A stretch of DNA of 64,000 nucleotides from Halococcoides cellulosivorans (lineage in GTDB: Archaea; Halobacteriota; Halobacteria; Halobacteriales; Haloarculaceae): positions 1 through 64,000 of the forward strand of contig NZ_CP028858.1 of the NCBI RefSeq assembly GCF_003058365.1, given 5' to 3'. Positions 1 through 8,935 of the stretch are shown piece after piece. Position 1 is the first letter of the stretch. Every line of letters begins with the position of its first letter. A program made the position numbers and the translations under genes. The notes below the pieces were generated by a model. The model saw only the letters and a program-made list of their open reading frames with translations. It ran no database searches and had not been told where the DNA came from.

Positions 1-282
1 GGCCAGTCCGGATCGAACGATTGGATTCGGATGGCAGTTGGAATTAGCCCACAGGTGGAATTAGCCCACAGATCGGCCAGAGACGAGACACCATGACGTC
101 TGCGAGACGAGATTCCGCGACGAATGACTGGGCGGGATGTCGAGAGAAACAAATTGTTAAATTGAGAGGTGATTCTCGAATCGCGACGACTGCAGTGTCT
201 CGGATTCACATCGACGAGAGGAGGTGACACTGGAGCACTCGCCACGACAGAGTGGTGAGTGTGACACATGGTCACGGTAGAA

Positions 283-311
283 ATCCCCAACCCCCGCATT
301 TCGGGTCGAAC
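283..311 (-). promoter_or_regulatory. ORB-like element, divergent, reverse
   Basis: Read on the minus strand this matches the ORB layout: a GTTCGACCCGAAATG core followed by a G-rich tract. It departs from the best copies at several core positions, so it may be a weak or decayed site. Confidence 0.5.
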
Positions 312-326
312 TCGACCCGCCGTGAC

Positions 327-356
327 CACCCCCACCCCTTTGTTTCGAGTGGAACG
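327..356 (-). promoter_or_regulatory. Origin recognition box (ORB), reverse
   Basis: The minus strand reads CGTTCCACTCGAAACAAAGG followed by a G-rich tail. It matches the forward copy at 711-741 at all but two of about 30 positions. With that copy it forms the strongest inverted ORB pair, the expected binding site for Orc1/Cdc6. Confidence 0.85.
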
Positions 357-420
357 GCGAAAACCCCGTGTCCACGCGATCGGCCGAACGTCTAGTGTGA
401 CCCGCCGATTTAGCCGATTT

Positions 421-480
421 CGCGGGGAATAAACGGATGAGGATAAAGATATAGGCAATTCAGCTATCGAAGTCAATGAT
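421..480. other. AT-richer segment, candidate duplex-unwinding element
   Basis: GC is 43% by direct count (26 of 60) in a chromosome of roughly two-thirds GC. It lies between the inverted ORBs, where the unwinding element is found in other haloarchaeal origins. The unwinding role is inferred from position and composition only. Confidence 0.5.
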
Positions 481-670
481 CGGTCAGCCGCGGTCGATCA
501 TCCTGGAACCTCTCACGAAACCAGCGCTAGAATCCTGGTCTTCTAGAGTCTAGATCCGATCGACTAGCGTGCTCTAGATAACAGTCCGCTGTCCGGGAGT
601 AGCTCTGCAACTACTCCCCATTACGGGTTTGGTCTGAGTTGTGTCTGTATAAACCCATCGCTCTAAAAAA

Positions 671-692
671 CCACCTTCGCTTCGAGTGGATG
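671..692 (-). promoter_or_regulatory. Partial ORB-like element, reverse
   Basis: The minus strand reads CATCCACTCGAAGCGAAGG, keeping the CCACTCGAA core and an A/G tract but not the long G tail. It lies about 20 bp from the strong forward copy, in the opposite orientation. Confidence 0.5.
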
Positions 693-710
693 CGCGACCA
701 CGCCGAATAC

Positions 711-741
711 ACGTTCCACTCGAAATGAAGGGGTGGGGGTG
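711..741 (+). promoter_or_regulatory. Origin recognition box (ORB), forward
   Basis: Reads ACGTTCCACTCGAAATGAAG followed by GGGTGGGGGTG, nearly identical to the inverted copy at 327-356. The conserved core plus G-rich string is the standard haloarchaeal ORB structure. Confidence 0.85.
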
Positions 742-917
742 TTGGCGGGTTCGTCGACAGTCGGGGTCCCCGCCGGTGAGTCTCGATCGAGCCGACGCTA
801 GCGATGGACGGCCGATTCGACTTGTATCCATCTCCTCGCGACTATTCCACTGTGCGAGGGTCTCTCAGACATCGCCTACCGAACAGAAATCATCATCCGG
901 ACCTGACGGTGACGATC

Positions 918-947
918 GTTCCAGTTGAAACAGGGGGGTTCGGGGTT
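918..947 (+). promoter_or_regulatory. ORB-like element, forward
   Basis: Reads GTTCCAGTTGAAACAGGGGG followed by TTCGGGGTT. The core differs from the consensus at two positions and the G-rich tail is kept, so this is a probable lower-affinity site. Confidence 0.6.
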
Positions 948-1410
948 GTGAGGCCCTCTCCAATTATATTTTTCGATCGTTTCTATGGAATTATCTCGTC
1001 TCCCTGTGGCGGGCGGACCTCGTCGAGACACACACTGCGTCGTCACCCCTGTGGGAGCGGTCGGAGCATCTATCCCGACCCGAACAGGGAGCGACGAAAT
1101 AGCGTGATATGGTGGAGTAGTAGCCTCGAACCGATCGATCTCTCCGGTGGGTCGGCGTCGGTCGACCGAATCTGTCGCCGTGTGGGTGACAATTCGTCGT
1201 GTCGGTGACGAACGTCGGATTCATCTCCACGATATAATGTTGACACTACATTTCGGTTTGACCGGTGGTGGGGTGGCAGTCGCTGACCGCAACTATTAAG
1301 TGATTCACACGCCCCGTTTCGGGTGCTTCAACTGGAATCGGTCACGACCACTTTCCGCCCATATCCGCCTCTCTGAGGCTCAATACGGCAGGAAATTAGT
1401 TGTGGTGGCC

Positions 1411-1434
1411 CGATTCCACTCGAAAATGAGGGGT
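1411..1434 (+). promoter_or_regulatory. ORB-like element just upstream of orc1
   Basis: Reads CGATTCCACTCGAAAATGAG then GGGT, ending six bases before the orc1 start codon. Bound Orc1 would cover the orc1 translation start and possibly its promoter, which suggests autoregulation (inference from position). Confidence 0.7.
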
Positions 1435-1439
1435 AATCT

Positions 1440-2942
1440 ATGGACAGGGACGACCACACTTCAATCGACGAAACGGACCAGAGCGCGAGCGACGAGCCGT
1501 CCGATCCGGTCCGGCCCGGAGGGATGACAGTCATCGAAAGCGTTGGCGACGCCGAGGACGAGTCCGACGGGTTGTTCGACGATCTGATCAGCGGCGAGCC
1601 GATCTTCGACACGAAAGACGTCCTGCAACCATCCTACACGCCGAAGACGTTGCCCCATCGCGAAGAACAGATCAACACCATGGCGACCATCCTGGTGACG
1701 GCGCTCCGGGGGGATACGCCGTCGAACATATTGATCTACGGGAAGACGGGCACGGGCAAGACCGCGAGCGCGAAGTTCGTCAGCGACGAACTGGAGACGA
1801 CCTCCCAGAAGTACGAGGTGCCGTGTGAGGTCGAGTACATCAACTGCGAGGTGACCGACACGCAGTACCGCGTTCTCGCCCAGCTCGCGAACAAGTTCAT
1901 CCGGAAAAACCAGGCCGTCGTTGCCGACCGGATCGACCGACTCGACGCTCATCGCGACGCCGTCGCTGCTGGAGAGGATGTTCCCGAGGACGTCCCACAG
2001 ACGATGTCGGAGTTCGAGGCCAAGATCGACCGTCTCGAAGCCGATCAGGAGCGCTTCGAGGAAGTGCCGATGACCGGGTGGCCGACCGATCGGGTGTACG
2101 ACGCCTTCTTCGAGGCCGTCGACTACACCGAACGCGTCGTCATCATCATGCTCGACGAGATCGACAAACTCGTCGAGAAGTCGGGCGACGACACGCTGTA
2201 CAATCTCTCGCGGATGAACTCCGAACTCGAACGCTCCCGGGTGTCGATCATGGGCATCTCGAACGATCTAAAGTTCACCGACTTCCTCGACCCCCGCGTG
2301 AAATCCAGTCTCGGTGAAGAAGAGATCGTCTTTCCACCGTACGACGCCACCCAACTCCGGGACATCCTCGAAGCGCGCGCCCGCGAAGCGTTCGTCGAGA
2401 GCGCGCTGAGCGACGACGTGATCCCGTTGTGTGCGGCGTTCGCTGCCCAGGAACACGGCGACGCCCGGCGGGCGCTCGACCTCCTCCGGACGGCGGGCGA
2501 ACTCGCAGAACGAGACAAGACCGATCGCGTCACCGAAGACCACGTCCGTCAGGCCCAGGAGAAGATCGAACTCGATCGCGTCATCGAGGTGGTCCGAACG
2601 CTCCCCACACAGTCGAAGATCGTGCTCTTTGCGATCACCCTCCTCGATCGGAACAACGTCAACAACATCAACACCGGCGAGGTCTACAACATCTACAAGC
2701 GGTTGTGCGAGGAGATCGACGCCGACATTCTCACACAGCGACGCGTCACCGATCTCATCAGCGAACTCGATATGCTCGGTATCGTCAACGCCGTCGTCGT
2801 CTCGAAGGGTCGGTACGGTCGCACCAAGGAGATCAACCTCTCGGTCCCGCGTGAAGAGACCGAGGCCGTCCTGCAGTCCGACTCTCGACTGGGCGACATC
2901 GAAGACGCCCAACCGTTCGTGCAGGCGCGATTCGATCAGTAG
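1440..2942 (+). CDS. orc1: Orc1/Cdc6 origin-binding initiator ATPase
   Basis: Replication initiator (500 aa) that binds ORB elements and loads the MCM helicase. An acidic N-terminal tail of about 50 residues precedes an AAA+ domain with Walker A GKTGTGKT (101-108), Walker B MLDEIDKL (about 237-244), sensor 1 near GISND (272-276) and a sensor 2 segment around GDARRALDLLR (340-350). A C-terminal winged-helix domain (about 385-500) should make DNA contact. Length and domain order are normal for haloarchaeal Orc1. The ATG lies immediately after an ORB and beside the origin. Orc1 followed by a Sec11-type signal peptidase is an arrangement I know from other haloarchaeal origins. Confidence 0.97.
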   Translation: MDRDDHTSIDETDQSASDEPSDPVRPGGMTVIESVGDAEDESDGLFDDLISGEPIFDTKDVLQPSYTPKTLPHREEQINTMATILVTALRGDTPSNILIYGKTGTGKTASAKFVSDELETTSQKYEVPCEVEYINCEVTDTQYRVLAQLANKFIRKNQAVVADRIDRLDAHRDAVAAGEDVPEDVPQTMSEFEAKIDRLEADQERFEEVPMTGWPTDRVYDAFFEAVDYTERVVIIMLDEIDKLVEKSGDDTLYNLSRMNSELERSRVSIMGISNDLKFTDFLDPRVKSSLGEEEIVFPPYDATQLRDILEARAREAFVESALSDDVIPLCAAFAAQEHGDARRALDLLRTAGELAERDKTDRVTEDHVRQAQEKIELDRVIEVVRTLPTQSKIVLFAITLLDRNNVNNINTGEVYNIYKRLCEEIDADILTQRRVTDLISELDMLGIVNAVVVSKGRYGRTKEINLSVPREETEAVLQSDSRLGDIEDAQPFVQARFDQ

Positions 2943-3017
2943 ACCGTGCACTGCGGCACTGAGCGAACGACCACGAGTCTCCGCGCCGGTCCACACACGG
3001 CTCCCCGCCAGTCTACG

Positions 3018-3662
3018 CTACGCTCCAACGAACTCGCGTCCGAGGGCGTTCGCGCGAAGTCGAATCTTTCCGAGGTGTGGAATTTTCCCCATCGCACGGC
3101 CGACGACCCATTCGGGCTTGACGACCGTACTGAGGCTGCTCGGTGATTTCTGATCGTAATACCCGTTGCTGTCGCCCCCCGTGATGAATCCGTCGTGCGG
3201 TGCCGGACAGGTCGAGAGGTCTTCACACCCGTCGGCGCCTCCAATCCAGGATCCGTTGGCCCGGTCGTACCAGTTCTCACCCTCCTCGACATACATCATC
3301 GCTCGGTGGATGATCGGTGTCTTCTCGGCGTTGCCGTTGGGCTGGTAGACGATCACGTCTCCCGATCGCTGGAACGACCGGTAGTCGCCCTCCTGGCCGG
3401 TCTCGTGGGTGACGACGCCGGTCCCGGCGACGGCGTTCTCACCGGGGAAGCGACTCTCTTCCATGACGAAAGCGAGATCACCTTTCTGAATGTGTGGGCT
3501 CATGCTCCCGCTCTCGATGGCCACCAACGGTGGCCAGATGCCGCTGATCGCGAGCAAAAAGGCCACGACGAACACGACGATCCCGACTGCACTGAAGAGA
3601 TCGTAAACCAAGAGTGCCGTTTCCTTCAACAGACTATGATCGTCGGAGTCGCCCTCTGTCAT
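3018..3662 (-). CDS. Signal peptidase I (archaeal Sec11 type)
   Basis: Membrane serine protease (214 aa) that removes Sec signal peptides outside the membrane. A transmembrane helix (about 20-42) precedes the active-site motif SGSMSPH, with Ser53 as nucleophile. His119 in IIHR takes the place of the bacterial lysine, and Asp164 lies in GGDSN; this Ser-His-Asp set marks the Sec11 type. A conserved C-terminal block has KPEWVVGRAMGKIPHLGKI. I chose the ATG at 3662 over a TTG two codons upstream because a TATA-like box lies about 30 bp before it. The gene converges on orc1. Confidence 0.93.
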   Translation of the reverse strand: MTEGDSDDHSLLKETALLVYDLFSAVGIVVFVVAFLLAISGIWPPLVAIESGSMSPHIQKGDLAFVMEESRFPGENAVAGTGVVTHETGQEGDYRSFQRSGDVIVYQPNGNAEKTPIIHRAMMYVEEGENWYDRANGSWIGGADGCEDLSTCPAPHDGFITGGDSNGYYDQKSPSSLSTVVKPEWVVGRAMGKIPHLGKIRLRANALGREFVGA

Positions 3663-3686
3663 CGACAAAGTAGTTGGGGGCGGGTG

Positions 3687-3696
3687 GATTTAATAG
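3687..3696 (-). promoter_or_regulatory. TATA box of the signal peptidase gene
   Basis: The minus strand reads CTATTAAATC, centred about 30 bp before the ATG at 3662, the spacing of a leaderless haloarchaeal promoter. Confidence 0.65.
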
Positions 3697-3704
3697 ATTC
3701 GCCC

Positions 3705-3916
3705 CGGCGCTCGATCGGGTTCGAATCCAAAATACCACAGAGCACAGTGGAACCGCCCGGATTCGAACCGGAGGAAACCTCGCGCTGCTCGGTTTCCAGG
3801 GCTCGAATCCGACAACCGCACAACACAGTGGGGCCGCCCGGATTCGAACCGTAATCGACCGTGCTCGCGATGCTGCGCGCTCGATAGGGTTCGAATCCGA
3901 CAACCGCACAACACAG
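3705..3916 (-). repeat. Tandem remnants of the tRNA-Pro 3' end
   Basis: Downstream of tRNA-Pro(TGG) on its own strand, the T-arm plus acceptor 3' strand recurs twice: once at about 3829-3851, perfect over GGTTCGAATCCGGGCGGCCC, and once at about 3748-3770, with the last bases changed to GGTTCC. All three copies are followed by ACTGTG and a related spacer ending in GGATTCGA plus a CCC-type end. The units are about 80 bp apart and have no tRNA 5' halves. Such repeats are expected from repeated integration and excision at a tRNA attachment site, or from slippage duplication. No integrase gene lies nearby. Confidence 0.8.
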
Positions 3917-3989
3917 TGGGGCCGCCCGGATTCGAACCGGGGTTACGGCCACCCAAAGGCCGAAGGATACCAGGCTACCCCACGGCCCC
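3917..3989 (-). tRNA. tRNA-Pro (anticodon TGG)
   Basis: Folds as a complete 73-nt cloverleaf. The acceptor pairs GGGGCCG with CGGCCCC, with discriminator A. The anticodon stem CGGCC/GGCCG encloses loop TTTGGGT, giving anticodon TGG. The T-arm contains GGTTCGAATCC. CCA is not encoded. The 3' end is followed directly by the tandem copies described at 3705-3916. Confidence 0.95.
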
Positions 3990-4084
3990 ACAGGACTCGC
4001 TTCGAGAGGGCTTGGTGAAACTCTTTCGGGACGACCGGACCGATCGGCCCACTTTTCCTGATGGGTCTCCCAGTTCGGCACACG

Positions 4085-5335
4085 ATGACGCTCGCACTCG
4101 AATCCGACGCGCCCGGGGTCGCCACCCGTGGCGTGTGGCTCACCTGTATCGACTGTGGGGAACAGTTCGCCCCGTTCGAAGCCGTGCGGTACACCTGTGA
4201 CGACTGTGGGAGCCTGCTCGAAGTCCGCTACGACGAGTATCCGACGTTCGATGCCTTCGAGGGATCGGGCGTCTGGCGCTATTCCGCGGCGCTGCCTTTC
4301 GAGGAAGGCGTCACGCTCCCCGAGGGGTCGACGCCGCTGCACGCAGTCCCGCGTCTCGAAGCGGAGATCGGGGTGAACAACCTCCGAGTGAAACACGAGG
4401 GCATGAATCCGACGGGCAGTTTCAAGGATCGCGGCATGACCGTCGGCGTGCGGGTCGCCCAGGAGATCGGCGTCGACCGCCTGGCGTGTGCCTCGACGGG
4501 CAACACCTCGGCGGCGCTGTCGGCGTACGGCGCGCGCGCAGACATGGAGACGCTCGTGCTCCTCCCCGCGGGGAAGGTCGCGGCGGGGAAAGTCGCCCAG
4601 GCGAGTCTCCACGGCGCGCGCATCCTCGAAGTCGACGGCAACTTCGATCGCTGTCTCGACATCGTCCAGGACCTGACCGATCGCGGCGAGGCGTACCTGC
4701 TCAACTCGCTCAATCCGTTCCGTCTGGAGGGCCAGAAGACGATCGGCCTGGAGATGTTCGAGCAGTTCGAACGCGAAGAGGGGACGCTGCCCGATCGGAT
4801 CGTCCTCCCGGTCGGCAACGCGGGCAACACCGCGGCGCTGTACAAGTGCGTCCGGGAGTTGCGCCGGAGCGGCGCGATCGCAGAGCACGAGGTCCCGAAA
4901 CTCACGGGCGTCCAGGCCGAAGGCTCCGCGCCAATGGTCGAGGCCATCGAGAACGGCTGGGACCACATCGAGCGCTGGGACGACGTCGAGACGATCGCGA
5001 CCGCGATCCGCATCGGCAATCCCGTCAACGCCCCGAAGGCGTTGCCGGGGATTCGCGAGACCGGCGGGACGGCGGTCGCGGTCTCGGACGAACAGATCAC
5101 GACCGCCCAGCGCGATCTCGCGGAGGAGGGCATCGGCGTCGAACCCGCTTCGGCGGCGTCGATCGCGGGCCTGCGAAAACTCCGCCGCGAGGGCGTCGTG
5201 AGCGACGACGAGGACGTGGCCTGCCTGACGACCGGCCACCTGCTCAAAGACCCGGATGCGGCCGCCGCGGCGGGCAGCGACCCCGAACCGGTCCCCGCCG
5301 ACACCGAGGCCGTGCTGGATCATCTCGGGGCCTGA
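4085..5335 (+). CDS. thrC: Threonine synthase
   Basis: Pyridoxal-phosphate enzyme (416 aa) that converts O-phosphohomoserine to threonine. A small N-terminal zinc-ribbon-like segment has two Cys-x2-Cys pairs (CIDC and CDDC), common in archaeal threonine synthases. The PLP lysine lies in NPTGSFKDRG (about residue 114), and a phosphate-binding loop is at PVGNAGNTAAL. An in-frame ATG lies at 4061, but the ATG at 4085 starts at the conserved N-terminus and is preferred. The C-terminus is acidic and Ala-rich. It stands alone, with no other threonine pathway gene beside it. Confidence 0.93.
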   Translation: MTLALESDAPGVATRGVWLTCIDCGEQFAPFEAVRYTCDDCGSLLEVRYDEYPTFDAFEGSGVWRYSAALPFEEGVTLPEGSTPLHAVPRLEAEIGVNNLRVKHEGMNPTGSFKDRGMTVGVRVAQEIGVDRLACASTGNTSAALSAYGARADMETLVLLPAGKVAAGKVAQASLHGARILEVDGNFDRCLDIVQDLTDRGEAYLLNSLNPFRLEGQKTIGLEMFEQFEREEGTLPDRIVLPVGNAGNTAALYKCVRELRRSGAIAEHEVPKLTGVQAEGSAPMVEAIENGWDHIERWDDVETIATAIRIGNPVNAPKALPGIRETGGTAVAVSDEQITTAQRDLAEEGIGVEPASAASIAGLRKLRREGVVSDDEDVACLTTGHLLKDPDAAAAAGSDPEPVPADTEAVLDHLGA

Positions 5336-5411
5336 TCAGGGCCTGCCAGAAAATCACGGCTGATAGTGCCCCGTCACGTTGATTTTCTCTCCGGGCCTAT
5401 CTCGACGTCCG

Positions 5412-5837
5412 ATGTATCGCGAGGATTTCTCGGTCCGAACGCGGACGGGCGACCGGGGCCGACCCGTCGTCGCGATCGAGTACGACGGCCCCCGCGAGCG
5501 ACTGCTCGCCCGCGTCGAGGGCGTGACCGCCACGCCGATCGGGCCGGACGACCTCGAAGTTGCGATCCGGCCCGCGCCCGCGACGAAAGGCGCTGCCGTC
5601 CTCGCGATCACAGGCACCACGACCGGGGCCTACCTGCTCGAAACGCCGGTCGATCTCGACGCGATCGTGGCCGTGACGACGTCCGCGCGCGAGCGCGGAG
5701 TCGAGACCGTCGCGGTCGTCGTCAGGCCGATCGAGGGAGATCCGATCGAGTTCGACACCCGGACGATCCTGTTGTACGACGAATCGGGCCAGATTCGACG
5801 CGATCGGAGCCTCGTCCCCGGTGGCGTCCAGCCCTGA
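5412..5837 (+). CDS. Haloarchaeal conserved protein, DUF5793-like
   Basis: A 141-aa soluble protein with no recognised catalytic motif. It resembles the haloarchaeal DUF5793 family as I remember it: an N-terminal region around VVAIEYDGP, a central segment around GAYLLETPVDLDAIVAV, and a C-terminal block FDTRTILLYDESGQIRRDRS ending in LVPGGV. The family function is unknown. The ATG at 5412 is taken as the start, because an upstream TTG-initiated extension is poorly coding. The stop lies 79 bp before sucC on the same strand. Its role is not inferable from the neighbours. Confidence 0.75.
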   Translation: MYREDFSVRTRTGDRGRPVVAIEYDGPRERLLARVEGVTATPIGPDDLEVAIRPAPATKGAAVLAITGTTTGAYLLETPVDLDAIVAVTTSARERGVETVAVVVRPIEGDPIEFDTRTILLYDESGQIRRDRSLVPGGVQP

Positions 5838-5883
5838 ACCCGTCCGGCGAGCGCTCGCCCCGGCGGTGGTCGCCGCGGGCGGG

Positions 5884-5892
5884 GATTTTATG
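5884..5892 (+). promoter_or_regulatory. TATA box of sucCD
   Basis: GATTTTATG is centred 29 bp before the sucC ATG at 5917, consistent with a leaderless sucCD transcript, and supports that start over upstream in-frame codons. Confidence 0.6.
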
Positions 5893-5916
5893 CGCGCGGC
5901 CGGCGACCCAGGCGGT

Positions 5917-7053
5917 ATGCGACTGCACGAGTACCAGGCCAAAGACCAGTTCGCGGACGCCGGCATTCCCGTCCCGGACGGTCGACTGGCCGAGACACCG
6001 GCGGCGGCGCGCGAGGCCGCCGAATCGATCGGCGGGCGCGTCGCCGTCAAAGCACAGGTCCACGTCGGGGGGCGCGGGAAAGCGGGCGGGATCGAGGTCG
6101 TCGACGACCCTGCGGCCGCCGAAGACGCCGCCGAGACCATCCTCGGCATGGATCTCAAGGGCCACCACGTCGAGAGCGTCCTCGTCGAGGCCGCCGTCGA
6201 CTTCACGAACGAACTGTACGTCGGCGTGACGATGGATCGCTCCCGGAAGCGCCCGGTGATCATGGTCTCGACGCGCGGCGGTGTCGACATCGAGGCTGTC
6301 GCCGCCGAGGAGCCCGACGCGATCGCGCGCGAACACGTCGACCCGCATCTCGGCGTCTACCCCTACCAGGCCCGCCGCGTCGTCGAGCGCGCGGGCGTCG
6401 ACCCCGCGGTCGCGGGCGAGGTCGCGAGCGTCGTCGCCACGCTGTACGATCTGTGGGCCGACAGCGACGCCAGCGAGGTCGAGATCAACCCGCTGATGGT
6501 CACCGAGTCGGGTGTCGTCGCCGCCGACGCGGTGTTCAACGTCGAGGACGACGCCCTGTTCCGCCAGGACGCGCTGGCCGCCCTCGACACCGAGGAGAGC
6601 GACGATTCGCTGGAATCGCAGGCGGACGCGGCGGGACTTGACTACGTCCGCCTGGAGGGGTCGGTCGGCATCATCGGCAACGGCGCGGGCCTGGTGATGG
6701 CGACACTGGATCTGGTCGATCACTTCGGGGGCGCGCCCGCGAACTTCCTCGACATCGGTGGTGGGGCCGACGCCGAGCGCGTCCGGGCCGCTCTGGAACT
6801 GCTCTTTGCCGACGACAACGTCGAAGCGGTCGTGTTCAACGTCTTCGGCGGGATCACCCGCGGTGACGAAGTCGCCCAGGGGATCGTCGACGCGCTGGAC
6901 GCGCTGGGCGAGGTGCCCAAACCCGTCGTCGTCCGACTCGCGGGCACGAACGCGAGCGAGGGGATGGCGATTCTGGGTGATCGCGTCGAGACCCAGTCCA
7001 CGCTCGAAGACGCCGTGCGTCGTGGGGTCGAGTTCGCGGAGGGGTCGGCATGA
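5917..7053 (+). CDS. sucC: Succinyl-CoA synthetase, beta subunit
   Basis: Beta subunit (378 aa) of the TCA-cycle enzyme that interconverts succinyl-CoA and succinate with nucleotide triphosphate formation. It starts [20 protein letters not shown], the typical start of the ATP-grasp nucleotide-binding domain. A Gly-rich [14 protein letters not shown] segment lies near residue 45, and the C-terminal ligase domain has the phosphate-binding [16 protein letters not shown] and VRLAGTN segments. sucD follows with an ATGA overlap, so the two are translationally coupled. The region upstream of the ATG is GC-rich shadow. Confidence 0.96.
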   Translation: MRLHEYQAKDQFADAGIPVPDGRLAETPAAAREAAESIGGRVAVKAQVHVGGRGKAGGIEVVDDPAAAEDAAETILGMDLKGHHVESVLVEAAVDFTNELYVGVTMDRSRKRPVIMVSTRGGVDIEAVAAEEPDAIAREHVDPHLGVYPYQARRVVERAGVDPAVAGEVASVVATLYDLWADSDASEVEINPLMVTESGVVAADAVFNVEDDALFRQDALAALDTEESDDSLESQADAAGLDYVRLEGSVGIIGNGAGLVMATLDLVDHFGGAPANFLDIGGGADAERVRAALELLFADDNVEAVVFNVFGGITRGDEVAQGIVDALDALGEVPKPVVVRLAGTNASEGMAILGDRVETQSTLEDAVRRGVEFAEGSA

Positions 7054-7919
7054 GTGTCCTCGTCGATGCGGACACGCGCGTGCTCGTCCAGGGCCTGACC
7101 GGCGACGAGGGCCGGTTCCACGCCAGACTCATGGACGAATACGGGACTCGCGTCGTCGGTGGCGTCGTCCCCGGCCGCGGCGGCGAATCGGTCGAGGGCC
7201 TGCCCGTCTACGGCACGGTCGACCGCGCGGTCGCAGAGACCGGTGCCGACGCCTCGGTCGTGTTCGTCCCGCCAGCCTTTGCCGAGGACGCGCTGATGGA
7301 GGCGCTCGATTCCGATCTCGACCTCGTCGTCGCGATCACCGAGGGGATCCCCGTCCAGGACATGAGTCGGGTGTACGCCCGCGCGCGACGCGTCGACACC
7401 ACGCTCGTCGGGCCGAACTGCCCCGGCGTGATCACGCCGGGCGAAGCGAAACTCGGCATCCTCCCGGGAGACATCTTCGCGGCCGGATCGGTCGGCCTGG
7501 TCTCCCGATCCGGAACGCTGACCTACCAGATCGTCGATTCGCTCACCGAGCGCGGTCTGGGCCAGTCGACGGCGATCGGCATCGGTGGCGATCCGATCGT
7601 CGGCACCTCGTTCGTCGACGCGCTCGACGCGTTCGAACGCGATCCCGACACGGAGATCGCCGTCCTGACCGGTGAGATCGGTGGCGAAGACGAACAGCGC
7701 GCCGCCGAGTTCGTCGCCAGCGAGATGGACACGCCCGTCGTCGCCTTCATCGCGGGGCGGACCGCGCCCGAGGGAACCCGGATGGGCCACGCGGGCGCGA
7801 TCGTCTCGGGTGACGGTGCGGGCACCGCGAGCGCGAAGATCGCGGCGTTCGAGGACCGGGGCGTCCCGGTCGGGGAGACCCCTGGTGAGGTCGCCCGCCT
7901 CGTCGACGAGCAGCTCTGA
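7050..7919 (+). CDS. sucD: Succinyl-CoA synthetase, alpha subunit
   Basis: Alpha subunit (289 aa) with an N-terminal CoA-binding Rossmann domain ([10 protein letters not shown] near residue 15) and a ligase domain. The phosphohistidine is predicted as His247 in [11 protein letters not shown]. Also present are the conserved [17 protein letters not shown] (about 121-137) and [10 protein letters not shown] segments. It overlaps the sucC stop by four bases. The two subunits would act together in the cytoplasmic TCA cycle. Confidence 0.96.
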   Translation: MSVLVDADTRVLVQGLTGDEGRFHARLMDEYGTRVVGGVVPGRGGESVEGLPVYGTVDRAVAETGADASVVFVPPAFAEDALMEALDSDLDLVVAITEGIPVQDMSRVYARARRVDTTLVGPNCPGVITPGEAKLGILPGDIFAAGSVGLVSRSGTLTYQIVDSLTERGLGQSTAIGIGGDPIVGTSFVDALDAFERDPDTEIAVLTGEIGGEDEQRAAEFVASEMDTPVVAFIAGRTAPEGTRMGHAGAIVSGDGAGTASAKIAAFEDRGVPVGETPGEVARLVDEQL

Positions 7920-7973
7920 TCGGCCCACGACGCTCTCCCGCCGGTCGTGTGAGACTGCGTCAAACGTGATACC

Positions 7974-7987
7974 GAATAAATAGCTAT
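7974..7987 (+). promoter_or_regulatory. TATA-like element before the histidine kinase gene
   Basis: The AT-rich run GAATAAATAGCTAT is centred about 33 bp upstream of the GTG start at 8014 and is the only such run in the 94-bp gap. Confidence 0.5.
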
Positions 7988-8013
7988 TTGGTGATCCACG
8001 GTGATGGTGAGCC

Positions 8014-8910
8014 GTGAGCGATCGAATCGACGGGGTGCCTATCGGGCACCTCGACATCGACGGGGGGATCGTCCAGTCGGCGGACGATCGGGCGACTGCG
8101 TTGTTGGGGACGGAGCCGACAGGGACGGCGTTCGCGGCGACGATTCACGAGACTGACCGTGGGGCGATCGACGCCCTGCTCGACGCCGAGTTGGCGCGCG
8201 CGGTCGCCGTGGACTGTCGACCTGCCGCCGACGACGGTGTCGAGTGGATGCGGTGCTGGCTCGCGCCCGCGGCGGCGGGCGTCGAGGCCGTGATCGTCGA
8301 CCGGACTCGCGACCACCGGGCCGACGTGCTGGCCGAGTACGACAGCGCGATGGCCCACGACCTCCGCAACCCGCTGAACGTCATCGACGGGCGACTCGAA
8401 CTGCTCGACGCGTCGGGTGAACACCGCGACGCGATCGAACGGTCGACGACCGGGATTGCCGACCGCATCACGGCGTTGCGCGAACTCGCGGCGGCGGCCC
8501 GGCCGGTCGTCGGGCCCGACCTCCTCGCCGTCTCGGACCTGATCGCTGAGGCGGCGGCGCGCGGGCCGATTACCGTCGATATACCCGACACCGACCGTCA
8601 CGTCGTCGGAGATGCCGATCGGCTGACAGCAGCGCTACTCGAACTGTTCGAGAACGCGGCCACCCACGGCGACGCCGACTGCGTCGTCGTCACGGTCGAG
8701 GGGTCGACGCTGCGCGTCGAAGACGACGGATCGGGCGCGTTCGACCCGGATCGCGTGCTCGACGCGGGCTACACGACCGACCCCGACCGGCCGGGCTATG
8801 GGCTGACGGCGGTCGACTGGACGGCGCGCGCCCACGGCTGGTCGGTCGACGTCGCGGAGAATGCGGGGTTGGCGGTCGACATCTCGATCGGTGCGCCACT
8901 GCTCGCGTGA
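8014..8910 (+). CDS. PAS-type sensor histidine kinase
   Basis: A soluble 298-aa two-component kinase. The N-terminal ~100 residues look like a PAS fold. The dimerisation and phosphoacceptor helix contains AHDLRNPLNVI, with His115 predicted as the phosphorylated residue. The ATPase domain shows the N-box ELFENAATHGDA (about 210-221), a DDGSGAF G1 box and a G-Y-G-L-T G2-like turn near the C-terminus. There are no membrane helices, so the signal is probably internal. The start is GTG. No response regulator is adjacent, as is usual in haloarchaea. Confidence 0.88.
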   Translation: MSDRIDGVPIGHLDIDGGIVQSADDRATALLGTEPTGTAFAATIHETDRGAIDALLDAELARAVAVDCRPAADDGVEWMRCWLAPAAAGVEAVIVDRTRDHRADVLAEYDSAMAHDLRNPLNVIDGRLELLDASGEHRDAIERSTTGIADRITALRELAAAARPVVGPDLLAVSDLIAEAAARGPITVDIPDTDRHVVGDADRLTAALLELFENAATHGDADCVVVTVEGSTLRVEDDGSGAFDPDRVLDAGYTTDPDRPGYGLTAVDWTARAHGWSVDVAENAGLAVDISIGAPLLA

Positions 8911-8935
8911 GTGACGCGTCGGTGACGCGGCCGAC

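Larger units (their letters stand above)
1..1439. other. Replication origin region (oriC1 type) upstream of orc1
   Basis: This 1.4 kb stretch has no convincing gene. It holds ORB-like origin recognition boxes in two orientations: reverse at about 283-311, 327-356 and 671-692, forward at 711-741, 918-947 and 1411-1434. Between the two best copies the DNA is AT-richer; bases 421-480 contain 26 G or C out of 60. CTAGA motifs cluster at about 535-585. Haloarchaeal origins are normally an intergenic region beside an orc1/cdc6 gene with inverted ORBs flanking a duplex-unwinding element, and this region fits. ORFs in it are Arg- and Ser-rich shadows. A 16-bp direct repeat occurs at 39-54 and 56-71. 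Confidence 0.85.

Noticed and set aside
804-1208. Plus-strand ORF of 134 codons in the origin
   Set aside because: Arg/Ser-rich, no RBS or family, and it overlaps ORB elements and AT-richer DNA.
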